Positions 35,001-46,288 of a DNA stretch of 64,000 bases are shown piece after piece; position 1 is the stretch's first letter; each line of letters begins with the position of its first letter. Location: the NCBI GenBank assembly GCA_039566865.1, contig CM076960.1:19016501-19080500 (forward strand), in the 5' to 3' direction. The notes under the pieces were generated by a model. It was not told the origin of the DNA and made no database searches. It was given only the letters and a program-made list of their open reading frames with translations. A program made the translations under genes and the position numbers. The DNA comes from Aurelia coerulea (taxonomy: Eukaryota > Cnidaria > Scyphozoa > Semaeostomeae > Ulmaridae).

Positions 35001-35851
35001 AATCTGAAATCATTATCAAATTTTTAATTGCGTATTACATGCTAGTCCACCTCCTCCTCAAAGAGCTAGCCACTCAGGGCCTTTGTAGGCACATTGCAAT
35101 TTCAAACTGTCCAAAAATCAAATTTGGCCCATGCAGAATTGATACAAGTAGTTGAATTGATAGAACAGAGCAGTTCAACTGCTTGCAGTGTGGGTACATA
35201 TTTTCTGCTAAGGGTAAATTTGATTTTTAGCAGACCGTCTGAAATTGCATTTTGCCTGCAAAGGACCCTGGTTCACAATGACCCTTTAAGGTAACTCTGC
35301 TTTCCGCTTTAGTGCACAGCGAGATGCCGTTTCGCAAAACCAGTCTCCTCAGAAAACAGTTAATTTCTCCAATATTATTCGGCCTATCGAAAAGCGGTAA
35401 AAAGGATGTTGTTCTGTATAATCTGGGCAATCGAAAGATGTATAGTTCGCAACGTTTCCGTCAGCCCTGGCTTGGCAAATCCTAGTTCAAATCTTTTTGC
35501 TGATTTCAGAAAAGTGGATTTACCCACAAAACTACTCGAAAAAGTTTCGATTTTTTTCGTTCCATCTTTAGCTAGGTAGTTGATCTACAACTTTGCCAAG
35601 TCTGATTGAAAAAGCTATGCTAGATTTCTTGCAATCGAATTTTAAATTTTACATTGGCTCAAAAATTTGATTGATGATGGATTCTTGCTTTTTTCCAGGA
35701 GATTGAGGAAGTAAAGAAGACGACTTTGAGTGAAATCATTCGATTGAATACGGGAGTTGTAGACCCACCAGCCAATGTTTTCTTCTCAACAGAACTTTGC
35801 AAAGCTGTGAAAGATTTTCAGTGTGTCAGAAGAGATTTGAAATTGTATTGA
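23020..35851 (+). CDS. secreted animal haem peroxidase (peroxidasin/MPO-like)
   Basis: Exons: 23020-23175, 24312-24348, 24551-24611, 25441-25507, 26567-26724, 26890-27051, 27259-27487, 27890-27946, 28761-28856, 29719-29789, 30299-30458, 30968-31141, 32376-32554, 32987-33306, 34261-34484, 35699-35851 (2,304 nt, 767 residues, all phases agree). A hydrophobic N-terminus (LYGRLALFAALYQAYF) looks like a signal peptide; an in-frame ATG at 23005 is an alternative start. Residues about 25-210 match no domain I know. The peroxidase domain starts at RTLDG (214) and carries the distal Gln309, Asp312 and His313 (YWGQFIDHD), the catalytic Arg444 (AGDVRSN), SLFLREHNR, the proximal His539 (RIGHT), Asn620 (INIQRGRD), LWVGG and IRDGDRFFFEN. 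It should use H2O2 to oxidise halides or phenols outside the cell. Oddities: Thr447 replaces the Glu that forms a haem ester in MPO, DGxCNN lacks its Cys, and RGRDHG reads RGRDVG. Subfamily is not settled. Confidence 0.92.
23225..23512 (-). pseudogene. RTE-like LINE C-terminal fragment
   Basis: The minus-strand frame begins MKFFGHIVREGNIEELI, then GRIEGTRNRGRQRIKQL and DREQWRSMIAQA, the common C-terminal end of endonuclease-reverse transcriptase polyproteins. It is 5'-truncated, in peroxidase intron 1, opposite to the gene. Confidence 0.75.
26184..26300. mobile_element. small inverted-repeat element (CAAAT/GACA family)
   Basis: It starts AGTCTGCCTCAAATTAGATG and ends with the imperfect reverse complement (CATGTGATTTGAGACGGA). 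The core reads CCCGCGAATAACA and TTGCGTTGTCGCAAATCTC. About 117 bp, in peroxidase intron 4. Relatives are at 48115-48231 and, degraded, at 17658 and 9071. Confidence 0.7.
26807..26850. repeat. microsatellite (ATTG)n
   Basis: Simple ATTG/TTTG tetranucleotide repeats in peroxidase intron 5, just before exon 6. Similar GATT/AATC arrays occur at 46951-47015, 48281-48308, 50553-50590 and 63510-63533. Confidence 0.85.
28078..28713. mobile_element. long inverted repeat, ~270-bp arms
   Basis: The left arm 28078-28349 and right arm 28445-28713 are diverged reverse complements. Read outward, both give similar conceptual peptides (ASYLGF(K/R)ETFAAL, NRFEFRCQ), which shows they are copies of one sequence, not that it is translated. 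About 95 bases separate the arms. It lies in peroxidase intron 8 and ends 47 bases before exon 9. Confidence 0.75.
28930..29438. mobile_element. MITE with ~115-bp terminal inverted repeats, TA flanks
   Basis: It begins GGGCTCAAATCTTTAAAAAG and ends with the inverse (GAAAAGTTGGAGCCT). TA lies outside both ends (28928-28929, 29439-29440). The arms continue to AAATCTGCCGTGGAAATTT and its inverse. It is in peroxidase intron 9. Confidence 0.75.
29972..30190 (+). mobile_element. tRNA-derived SINE, family B, copy 1
   Basis: GGCTCAGTGGTAGCACGC is a good A box. The B-box region (GGTTGGTAGTTTCCAGTACC) is decayed by an insertion. The body AATCACGAGGTGTGATCACA recurs at 57881-57995. It lies in peroxidase intron 10. 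Confidence 0.7.
31177..31544. mobile_element. M1-family MITE copy 1 (TA target)
   Basis: CAGTAGCGTCCCGCATATAA at the left is inverted at the right (TATATGCGGGACACTACTG), with TA on both sides. The inverted repeat includes the family signature CGCATATAAGAAAC. Internal stretches repeat GTTTCTTAT. No coding capacity. It lies in peroxidase intron 12. Confidence 0.8.
32216..32317. mobile_element. TTAA-flanked MITE, partial copy B
   Basis: Only the right half remains: GTGTCGAAATCAT, ACATGCATTTGCAGCTCTT and the end CTCCGTCAACTAACTTTAA. It matches 59662-59850. It lies in peroxidase intron 12, close to the exon 13 acceptor. Confidence 0.65.
32581..32785. repeat. dispersed repeat related to 47468-47605
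   Basis: Both carry TCTAGACTGATTACA near one end, then a TTGA(A/T)AGGC(T/A)G(A/C)TGGACGCT block, and GTAGTC/TAGTCTA-like sequence near the other end. It is probably a decayed DNA element. It lies in peroxidase intron 13. Confidence 0.45.
33838..34260 (+). repeat. intronic tandem repeat abutting peroxidase exon 15
   Basis: About four ~100-bp units repeat GGTTCAAATC.TTCAATGGAA, TCACAAGTGATCAATGATC, a spacer, TTCGATATAAG.GATC and TTGATTGCTTGTTCTTCA. The array ends exactly at the exon 15 acceptor (CTTCTTCAACAG). The first ~35 bases of exon 15 (GGTTCAGATCATTCAGACAA, then ATCACAAGTGATCGC) match the start of a unit, so the units seem to be copies of the acceptor plus exon edge. Confidence 0.8.
35040..35320. 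mobile_element. degraded relative of the 19455-20125 MITE
   Basis: CAGGGCCTTTGTAGGCAC and TTTCAAACTGTC at the left pair with GACCGTCTGAAATTGC and TGCCTGCAAAGGACCCTGG at the right, the same blocks as in the larger element. It lies in peroxidase intron 15. Confidence 0.6.
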
Positions 35852-36739
35852 TCATCGAAATTTTTCCAGAATAGAATGACGTTAATTGAAATCGCAAATC
35901 GTAGATTAGAGGCCCTCTTGGCCTAGATACATTTTTGTTAAGATGTTGATTAAAGAAATGAACACATTTCTTTGAGCTTAAATTTTGAATTACAGTAGAT
36001 TAATAAGGGTGTGGAACCTTGAACTTTTGTAAAACTTTTGGATTTAGGAGTTCTTCAGAAATTTGTATTGATTTTGAAATATTGTTAGTTGCAGCTACCC
36101 TAGATTTTTGGATGCTAAATTTGAAGGTCATTATTATAATTCATTAATTCCTGTGCATTGTCCGTTTTCATTTTTTCTTGTATCTCAGGGAACGATCTTT
36201 TCAGGACAAAAACACCCTGCCAGAAAATGCCAGAAATTGCGTTACCAATGAAGTTTTCATAATTTTTCTGACACAAGGATGTATTCATTTTCTTAACATT
36301 TTCTTGCGAAAGCCTTCTTTCTATTGGTCAAGACTACCAATAGAAACCAATCTATTGTATTCATTGTATAAAAACCCAGGCTGGCTTGCAAAATTGTAGG
36401 CTCTTTTGCGCAAGTGTTTTGGTAAAAAAATTTGTGAGCTATAATGTTCGTGGTTTTCGTCGAACTCGGTTCACAGAATGAAATTTCTGAACTTTTTGAT
36501 AACAAGAGAAAGATAGAACGCTATTTTACACTAGACTGAAATTTGAAATGAGCCAGTCAGAAAAAGCGTTAACTTAATTGGTACTGTAAATTTGATATTT
36601 GTATTCTTGAATTCAATGATTGAAAATCGCTAAATTCAGGGTGAAATTTTGGACACAAATTTGGGATGTTACAATTTTTGAGGACAATTTCAGACAGAAT
36701 TTGAGAATTGAACTGGATTTAGTAATCTCAGATCACGTG

Positions 36740-36955
36740 ATCTACTTAGTTATCTCTGATTGGTTAACCCTCGAGGATCATGGCTTCTGTTTTCCGTGAG
36801 GTAACCAAGCCGCCATTGCAGCGAGACGAAGTGTAAAGTTATGCGAATTTCTTACCAATAAATCAGGAATTGAAGCATAATATCATCAAAGCAAAGTGTC
36901 AAATAATTAAAAGACCTTCATTTTATATTTCTGCATTTTATTAGATCAAATTCGG
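36740..36955 (+). promoter_or_regulatory. candidate promoter and first non-coding exon of the FAM13-like gene
   Basis: GATCACGTGATC (palindromic E-box), an inverted CCAAT (GATTGGTTA) and GCCGCCATTGC (YY1-like) cluster within about 90 bases, and a donor TTCG|GTGAGT follows at about 36955. This is what a TATA-less start with a 5' UTR exon looks like, and the first coding exon found downstream (48324) begins with an acceptor. The link across about 11 kb of intron is inference. Confidence 0.35.
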
Positions 36956-38057
36956 TGAGTATTTACCGCGATTTTAGTTTGTTGTTAGGAGTGGTTGCCT
37001 AGGCCCATGGGAAATGGGCCTATTTATTTATGTGATCGTGTTACCCGTCTTTTGAGGTAACCTGTCTTTGATTTGATTATCTTTCATGTCTTAAAGAGAT
37101 GTGAATATTGCATTCTTCAGTTGGATTTAATGTTCGCTGGATGCTAATATGTATTGAGGAACGTTTTATGAATCTTTAGGACGATTCCAGAAACAATTTC
37201 CAACTGCAGAGAGATATTCTTTCGTCTAGATGTTGCCGTCCGGCAACACACTAGGGCTGCCGCTGAAGCAAAAACAACCGATTAATAAATTATCTTTCAA
37301 ATATAGACACAGCACATTAATTCCTCATAAATTATATTGTAACTTCACACAGGACTCTTCGATGTTCGCGCCACTGAAATGCAGCAAAAACATTGATCAA
37401 AAATCATTTCCTGATCAAAACAGTCTGTGATGTGTATCTCATCTCAAGGTTGATGACATTTGGTTGAGTCTGCATTCCATATCGCGAAATCTTATAAACA
37501 AAGAAATCTGGAAATTGAACAATTTCTCTGGATGAGATTACGCAGGACATTCATTTAAAAAAATACCCAATTGTTACTGAAATTGATACGCAAATGGTGT
37601 ACCTAATTACCTATCAAGAATAATTCAATTTCAAACTGGTTGTAATACTTGAGTTTAGTGGTCAGCTTGGAATTATCAAATGAAGGAAGTTATGAAATTA
37701 TGAAAGTAGGAGTCATCTCTTGTTTAAAAAAAGAATCCGCAAAAATTCCCAACGCAGAAAAAAATATACAGTCTGGAACATACAAAACAAAGCTAATGCT
37801 CCCCTTGTTATTGTTTCTCCATTTTTTTATAATATTTTATGGTTGGCTGAACAAAGTCAATAGAGCACTACTGGTTTTATTTATTTCCCAGAAGCTATTT
37901 TTGTCACCAGTCTATTTACAGACTGTTTGTGAAATGCACTTTTATTTGTGTTTGTGTGAAAGATCAGTGCACTTGTTGCAACCTGTCAAATTGAATGTGT
38001 ACAAGAATTATTGCTCTGCCTGTTGAATCATAGAACATAGCTGGATTTCTGCATTAA

Positions 38058-38564
38058 AGGTGATCTGAAGCGAAAATTTTTATTGATGCAAATGAATAGC
38101 GCAGTTGAATGATGAAGAATGTCGTTTAAATTTTTTTGATACCTTGTTTCATTTTAGAGTTATCCACTGTTTTGTACGATTTGCTGATGACGTCATTTTG
38201 TTTGCAAAATGTAAAGAAAGTATACAAGGTTGGTCATGTTTCCAAAGAGAAATCTAATTAAAAAACTTTGTACAATCAACATGCCTTTCTAAACATCATA
38301 TTAAGTCATGAGGCAATTTATATAACATCTATTCAGCTCAGCTGAAATATTTCTTACCACTGTAACCTTTCAAAAATCAGATACAGTTATATTTCCATAT
38401 GTTATCCTAGTAATTTGCAAACAAAATGACGTCATCAGCTGCAACTTAATATCAGTGGATAACTTGAAAACGAAATGAGGTATCAAAAAAATTTAAACGA
38501 CATTCTTTATCTTTCAACTGCGCTATTCATTTGCATCAATAAAAATTTTCGCTTCACACCACCT
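38058..38564. mobile_element. TTAA-flanked MITE with ~150-bp inverted repeats
   Basis: TTAA at 38054-38057 and 38565-38568 flanks ends AGGTGATCTGAAGCG and CGCTTCACACCACCT. The arms run on through TTTTTATTGATGCAAATGAA and ATGACGTCAT. TTAA duplications are characteristic of piggyBac. No coding capacity. Confidence 0.8.
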
Positions 38565-39750
38565 TTAAGATATACCCAGTGTTTTATAATTTTTTGTTTG
38601 TGTAATTGTATAGGGTCTACCAGGGGTAAAATAGGTAAGCTTGGCGTAAAATGGGTAAGGGAAAAAATGTTGACAAATTTTGTAAAAGGCATTATAATGA
38701 AACACTGTTTTTTAAAAGAGCTATAAGGTCTATTGCCACACCTCCTTATACCTACTTATCAACAGGAAGCCATGTTTTTCGGTCAGTTCAGTTTCAATAT
38801 GTTATGTTTGAGAGTTTGGTGCCAATCTCCAATGCTTTTCCTTTGGTTATACCACTACCCAGAGCAAATCTTTTGTTTACAAAACAGAAATGATCAGTGC
38901 CACATGTCTTAATAGCCATTTCTTTAGTAAACTTTCTCTTTCAGTATGTTTGAATTTGGTCCCAGTCTCCTATGCTCTTCCAAGGCTACACCCCTGTACC
39001 CCAAAGCAAATCTTTTGTGAATTGATCATTGACACACCCCCTTCTCTATTTTGTTATCAATGCTTAAAGGACCGCTGATAAAGAGATGTTAAAATACTTT
39101 GTGATAAGTACCATGCTATGTTCAGCCCAGCAGGTTGTCTCTTGTCTTATCAAAAAGCAGGTGTTATTTTAAGTTGTTTTGATTATATGATTATTATTAT
39201 TATGACCCTTCTGATTTTAACTGCTAAGGCAGGTATAGTTAAGGAATTTTGTCAAGGAATTTTCTTGCTTATCATACTGTCGTTCAAGGTCAAACAGTGC
39301 AATTTTACACCATAATTTAATCAGTGAACTAAAATTAACTACCTATAAGTGTGTGCCTTGAATTCAAAGACAAGAGTTGCTCTAAACACGAATCTCTGGA
39401 AAAGTTCCTGAAGATGAATGTGGAATGTAATGCTGATTACCAATGTTTTTACACAATCTCAACACATTTGTCACCAGAATGCAGAGATTAACATGAATAT
39501 AAACAGGCAGTTGCTAACATATGTTAGGTATTAAGAATAAGGTATGTAGGAGGTTTTTTAAAGCTTGATTTTAAGATCTTTAAAAGCAGTTGAAGCTTGA
39601 AGTTCTTCTGTTTATGCTATTGAATTATTTCTGGTAGTAGAGCACTCCTTTTTTAAAGCAGTTGAATCTCAGAATTCTTTTTAATATGCCATTGAGTTAT
39701 TTGTGGTAGGAGAACACTTCTTTTAGTGGTTTAATCTCAAATTCTTCTAC

Positions 39751-39845
39751 AGCACAGGCCTTGCAGCATATAAACATGACAAGAAGTTTGGTATGTTTTG
39801 ATGAGAATTCTGAGCCATGTGAAAGACTGTATATTTTTCTAGACC
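39751..39845 (+). repeat. dispersed repeat shared with 9896-9995
   Basis: The same ordered blocks occur as at 9896-9995 (AACATGACAAGAA, TGTGAAAGACTGTATATTTT). The family is unknown. Confidence 0.55.
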
Positions 39846-40396
39846 ATTGACTTTTTTTCTGTCAAGGGTAATACACCTTAAACTTGCATAATATTTATAT
39901 CTTTCAGCTAATTCAAACATTGCCCTGTCACTAAGAAGATCGCACATACGTCATAGTGGAATTATGGAGTTTGGCTAATCAGTGGGTGCTATTGTTGATG
40001 ACATTTGTTACGTAATTGGCAGATAAAAGATAAAGTTTTGGTTGAAAATGCAATTTAGTGTCTTTGCGAATGGATTCAAGTGCACCTTTAAGCCCAGTAA
40101 GTAAAACTTCAACATTCTTAAAATTATGAAATTTTAAAGCCTTATTTTGTGTTGCTCATCAAGGCAAAAAAGAATCCCTACATTTGCTGTTATTGAATGA
40201 GGTGATATATATTTAAGGGAAATGTGCTACACTTACTGTGGAATCTTGATAACTCAAACTGTTTGGGCAGCACAAATTGTTTACATTATTGAGGGGGTTG
40301 AAATTGTGCACAGTTATTCCTGTACTGCAGCTATTGAAAGGGAAATATTTGGTTGTTCAAGATAGTGAGACCCAGCTTCATGTACAGCACAGGTGT

Positions 40397-40570
40397 TGAA
40401 GGTGTTGTGATGCAGTGGTGTAATCCTCTGACTTTGTAGCATGAACAGTTGGGTGGACAGGGTTCAATCCCTGGTAGAGCCCAACCACTTAAGCATCATG
40501 ACAAGGGGTCGCAGACTCAATTAGCGCTTGGCTACTTCTCCGATCCCAGTGCTTGGCGTTAAAAACCGAC
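40397..40570 (+). mobile_element. tRNA-derived SINE, family A, copy 2
   Basis: GTGATGCAGTGGTGTAATCC (A box region) and an intact B box GGTTCAATCCC are followed by the same body as at 8481-8650 (ATGACAAGGGGTCGCAGACT). Better preserved than copy 1. Confidence 0.75.
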
Positions 40571-42849
40571 ACTTCACCTTCACATGCCTTGTACACATTT
40601 ACAGGACAAGGATTCTTTACAGTTTGATATATATCCATGAGCAATATGAAAAGGCTGTATACTGTATTTGTCTAAACAAGAATTTTTTAGGCAGGAAAAC
40701 CATGTTGATATGGGCGAGGCCTGTAATGTGTACTGTATGGTTATCTAAGAGTCATGGGAGCGGTAGAAGTTGTAGAGTGAAATGAAACTGTGTGAGACAT
40801 TAGAACGTGGATGAAATGCATGTATTTATTGATTCCTTGTGGATCTAGAGATTCTACTTTCAAAACTCTTTCCTCCAAAAGCAGATTTTTCAGTAGAAGG
40901 ACAAAGAGTTTTTATAGTTTTAATACAGGACAAATATGCGTTCTGCTCATTCTGTAGTTGATCTTTAAATCATTCTAATTTTAAGTTTAATAAAATTCCT
41001 GCTAATCCAGCAAGGCATAACTAAGTCTTTCATCAATCTTATCAAGGCCATATTTACAAACTTAGCTTTTTCAGCTTTTGTTTAAAAATGTTTAAAACTT
41101 TGTTATGTGTTTGATTTTAATCCACAAAGATTTACAGATATAGAGTTAAACAATTTGAAAGCAGTTTGCTAATAGTTTAAACTTTACGCTACTGAGTTTT
41201 GGGCACTGTTTAAAGCTAAAGGTAAGTGCTCACGGTATTTGTAGTGATTGAGTTGAACATTAGGGCTGATAGCCTGCTTGATATTTTGACACAAAGAGAC
41301 CACCACAGATTTGGAAGCAGAACACCAAACTTGATTTAGCTTCGCTGCATAACATAGGAATATTCTTTTTAGATGTTTTGATGCTTTTGAAATAACTCAG
41401 TTGTGGTTTTGGATTTCACTTGATAAAAATGAAATTATGTTATTCATCTCAAGTATTTCTTAGCTAGCTGTATTGTTAAATTTGAAAAAATTGCTGAGCA
41501 GTTTTAAACAAGGATAGTGTCACTTAAACCATTAACCATGATCAGTTACGGAATTTCTGAAAATGTGTGCACGGGCTTTTACTTTCATACAATAAAAGTC
41601 ATGACCATATGTAGTGCATAGATATTTTTATATGGAGAAACATTTAATTGGTATTGAATTGATAAGGAAGAATTGATAGTTGAAGAGTTTGTGATCAAAC
41701 TTCAGAGCAGAATACAGAAGATAGACACAGTTATCAGTTATTACCATAAAATTGCAATAGATGCTTGGTTGATATACAGTTTATGATGTCTAAGGCACAC
41801 CTTAAATTGCTGCGTTGTGTAAGTTTGTAAAGTTTACTAACATGCTGTTTGATCCTTTGATGTGTAACTTTGGTGAATCTATTGATTATGCTACTTGGAA
41901 TGTTTCTAAGAGAATGTGTTCGGCGATCGTAGAGCCTAGATTTCTTTGGGATTTAAAGCCAGTAAAATGTTCTTTTAGATGTATGTCTACAATTCATTGG
42001 AATTGATCAGGCTTTAGCTCACGGTGGATTGCTGAATCTAAGTATTCTATTTTGAGTATTTTTACAACGTGTTCGGTGGTGATAGAGGCTGGATTTTCAT
42101 CCTTTTTCTTGGATTTATTGAGAAAAAAAGACCTCCATCCTGCTTTTTTATCCTGATCCTTTCCTCTATATCTCTGGGTGTCTTATATCTTAACCATCTT
42201 TGCTCAATGAAAATGATAGAAACCGTCCTCGCTTTGCCTAATCCAGCGTCTAAAGATCGAAGAGATTTTAAGACATACTGAATAATTAATGCCATAAATA
42301 ACAGTGTTTTGTAAAAGCCTCTCTGTCTAATGCTTCGTGCTAGAGTGAATTTGCGACCAAATTGACTTTATTTCTGGTTTCGTTCACAGCATTAGGATCG
42401 TTATAATCTTTCCCATACATTTATACATAAACCTGATATTTGTTGGCTCTTTTGTGTGAGTACGAACCACGATAGTCAATCTATCTCAGCTGTATGCAAT
42501 AGGTTTATGGTCACCCGAATTCATCCTAATTCAAACTATTGTATTGTGGTGTAGCCCGTGTTAATCTTATGTTATGATTTAGCGTTCAATGCCGAGATAT
42601 TTATCTTGCAAAAGTGCAAGCAATCGATAAACAGCAAAGTATTTGGAAAAGAACCTCATGCCTTCAAGAATTTTATGCAATATTCTAAAGATTTTTCTTG
42701 TAATAGCATTATACATTTTGCAGAAATCTGACGATTTTTCGAATGTACGTGCAATACAAGTCAATTTCAGTTCAATTTCATAACAATAACTTGCTACACT
42801 AATAATAGGAGCGTCGTTATACTTTATAACACAACAAATCAATTTATAA

Positions 42850-43951
42850 CGCAACCAGGATGTTATTGGGCGACCAAGGGCAAGGACAGAAAAATTTCAA
42901 TCTAGCTTTTATCCCAACTGCATATCTGAATGGAATAAACTCGACCCTGAAATCAGACTGTCACCTTCTGTAGCTGTGTTTAAGACAAAGCTTCTATCGT
43001 TAATTCGCCCCCCTGCAAAATCTGTCTTTGGGATTCATGACCCAATAGGTTTATCGTATCTTTCCCAAATAAGAGTCGGTCTCAGTAGATTAAATTTTCA
43101 CAAATTCAAGCATAATTTCAGGGATACCGTGAACCCAATGTGTCCAACAAACGATGGCATTGAGGATACGGAACACTTTTTGTTGCTTTGTCCGTCATTT
43201 GATATCTTACGACGAGATCTTCTCGCTGGAGTTTCAAATTTACTACGACCATTTGCCCAAATCAACAGCTTTTCAAACAACGCTCTGATACAACTCTTAT
43301 TGTATGGCGATAAAGACCTTTCAGATGACATTAATAAAGATATACTCCAATTGACCCTAAATTTTATTCACAAAACTGGTCGGTTCGGTTAAGATAATTT
43401 CAGTATGCACTACATAGATACTAAGTCCTACTCTTCGTCATTTTTTTTCTTTAAAATTTTTGTTAAGTCTGTTTCACATTGGATGTAAGGCGACTTTAGT
43501 GTGAATGTGAAATCCATCCAAGCAAACTCAAATCTTTCAAATCCGTAATATTGCGACAGCACAGGCGAGGTGTTGTTGGGTGGTGGGGACTCTGGGGGGG
43601 GGGGGACAGTAGCGGCGACAGTGGTTGTCGGTGGTGTTCTCTCGGCCGGGGTTTCTGCAGTTCAGCATAATCGCCTGTGCTGGCCTGACTTCCAATGTGA
43701 AACAGATCCTAGTATGTATCCGTATTTAGTCGTATTTAATCGTTATGTGTATCTCATTGTAACTTGTCTTTTCCTTTTTGTTTCCATTTTCGTTTGTTTG
43801 TATTTGTCAGTAATTTAGTTTAGTGTTTTATGTAATGACCCTTGGGATAGTCATGGGTTCTTGCTTCCCGGGTCATCTTCCTTTGTTATGTAGTCCAGTA
43901 GTTTGTTAGTATAGCCTTTAGTACCTCGTCCTTGTAAATTTTTATATTGAA

Positions 43952-43987
<36 letters not shown>
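42850..43987 (+). pseudogene. 5'-truncated LINE with poly(A) tail
   Basis: An open frame running to 43392 reads FYPNCISEWNKLDPEIRLS, then IHDPIGLSYLSQIRVGLSRL, HKFKHNFRDT and a zinc-knuckle-like CPTNDGIEDTEHFLLLC, the C-terminal tail of a reverse-transcriptase ORF2. A 3' UTR and about 30 A residues (43957-43987) follow. The reverse transcriptase domain itself is missing, so it is dead on arrival. Confidence 0.85.
43468..43706. mobile_element. small inverted-repeat element nested in the LINE 3' UTR
   Basis: TCTGTTTCACATTGGA (43468-43483) and its exact reverse complement (43691-43706) bound a 239-bp segment with a G-run and CGGTGGTGTT-like GC-rich centre. The 82-codon open frame inside it is chance. 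No target duplication was found. Confidence 0.6.
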
Positions 43988-43990
<3 letters not shown>

Positions 43991-44281
43991 ATTACAACAA
44001 CAACAACGACAACGACGAATAAAAAGGCTAATCTAAGTGTATAACACTAACAGAACTGCAGCAATAAATTTCCATAAAAGAAACAAAACTAAGTGCAACT
44101 ATAACTGGTCTTATTTAACTCTTTATAGACATTGAAGCAAGAAGGGAATGGGGGTGGTAACCTGGTCATGTATTTCAATAGAATTTCTTATAAAACATGC
44201 TACCCATTTAATTATCTGCAGATTCTCACATGACATCTCATATAGATAAAGTTTGTTCGGTTGTGAGAAGTTTGAAGTTTA

Positions 44282-44650
44282 CCCGGGGGGTCTACCTTGG
44301 AGAAAAACAGCGGGGATGTGCCTGCCAGAACAAAATTTTATGAGCCTGTCCTGGGTCCTGGAATAAAATTCTGAAATTTTAATACCTGTCCTGGAATAAG
44401 ATTGGGGAAACTGATGGTTCTCGTGAAAATGATATTACTAAAAGTACTTTTCGCTAATTGCTAACGCTACTTGGAGTATCTTTTTAAATGATGATCTGAT
44501 CTGTCCTGGAAAAAGTAGCTCTAAAGGACACACCGGTCCCGGAATAAAGGTGCAAAAGGTATAATCCTGTCCTGGAATTTTCAGCCGAAAATGACACCCT
44601 ATTGGCAGGCACATCCCCGGATGGTTATTGTATTAAGTAGACCCCCCGGG
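44282..44650. mobile_element. G-run MITE with perfect termini and 8-bp target duplication
   Basis: CCCGGGGGGTCTAC and its exact reverse complement form the ends; GAAGTTTA is duplicated at 44274-44281 and 44651-44658. A second inverted block GGGGATGTGCCTGCCA lies just inside. Same class as 5747-6054. Confidence 0.85.
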
Positions 44651-46288
44651 GAAGTTTACGACAGACTTTTCAATTTTATCGTACAGTTCAGTTCGTATTA
44701 TGTGGTTTTTGGGGCAGGTAGTCAGGAGATGTTGTTCATCTTTAATGATGTGTTCACCATGTTAATGTTAACAAGGCCTATGCTGTATAGACTTCTTACA
44801 TTCACTATCCTGACTGCCCCCTATCTCCAACATTTATTCTTTCAAACGAGTTTTTAGTTCTTCTCGGGAGGGTTTCTATTAATTGTCGCCTGTTGTCTGG
44901 AACTTCCATCTTTTCGAACAGATTTCAAATTCCACTGAGAGGTAGTTAGAGATGATGGATGTCAAATGTATTTACAAAATGCAGATTATTTATAACATGA
45001 AAACAAGAGTGAGATTTGATTGCTATAACTTCTGATTTGCCCTTCATGTTCAGCGATGTGGTGATTTTGGTTAAATAGGCCCTTTTTATGACTTCTTTGT
45101 GATGAAGCTTAGGCTGTGATTTCGCCTGATTACAGAGCGTTGCAAGAGAGATCTCATGGAGATAAACCGAATGATCCTAGATCTAAAAACCATTGGCTAA
45201 CTATTACGATCAAAATCTGGAAATAGCACATTCCTGACACGTTTTTATTGTTCACTTTTAATTCTGAAGGCTTGCTACAGTATATTTCTTGTTGCGTCTT
45301 GCTTAATCTTCAAATCTTTCAGCATTCATATATTGTTGATGCTGTATCTGGTTTGAAGAGGAAGCTTCAGTACTTCTGCCGACGATAGCAAATATATCTA
45401 CATTGGTATACAGTGGTTTTGCAATTGCCAAGGTGCACTTTTGATCACAAATGGGAGGCTGAATGATTCGTGTGTTGATCGCCGTTAAAAGTATGTAAAG
45501 GTTCATTCTAACGTTGTCAATACAATAACATTTTGACCTTACTGTTGAGCATATGGGCACGAGATTACGACTACAAAAGTCTCTGATTGATGCACCATTG
45601 TAAATCAGTTCAAGGGATCTAAATTTATTGTGATATCTTCAGTTCAACACTTGCATTTACTTGATATAGCTGTGCTTATAGATTCGAGTTTCAACAGAAC
45701 ACTTGCCGGTTGAGTCAGAAAAACGTACGCATTGCAAAGGCTACTGTTCTGTGAACCTCAGATATATGACATTTTGCTAACTTTTTCTTCCATGGCCAAC
45801 CTGCTCAATTAGATTTTAAAATGTACCTGGTATAAATCAGCTACTTCGTTTTGAGGCTAGGAGGAGGAATGATAAACAAGTAAATAAAGTAAAATATAAG
45901 CCCTTTGATGCGACTTGAAATAAGCACAAACGTATAGGAGGAGAAATGTTCAGGAGAAATCCTCTTTAAGAGAGCGTCAAACAATGTTTAGGCAGATACA
46001 CCGCAACGTGACGACAGCGAACGTGTGTGAATTTAAAGATTATATATTTCCAATATTTCAACCTGTGATACAGGACTTCTTCAAGCTTCAGCAGCTGTCT
46101 AAAGTCATCATCAGCCCTTCCTGAACGCTTTTTTGTTTATATGTGGCCTCCTTTAAGAACCTATTTGGATTGATTCACTTCGACAGCTACATAGCAGCTG
46201 TTTTGCAATCAAGAGAAGTTTACAGAAGATTGTTACCTAGACAATTATTCCTTTTAAATTGTTTCACTGATTTGACGGTTTTTAGGTT

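Noticed and set aside
43570..43818. 82-codon Gly-rich frame
   Set aside because: It is a G-run inside a nested inverted-repeat element and runs into LINE 3' UTR.
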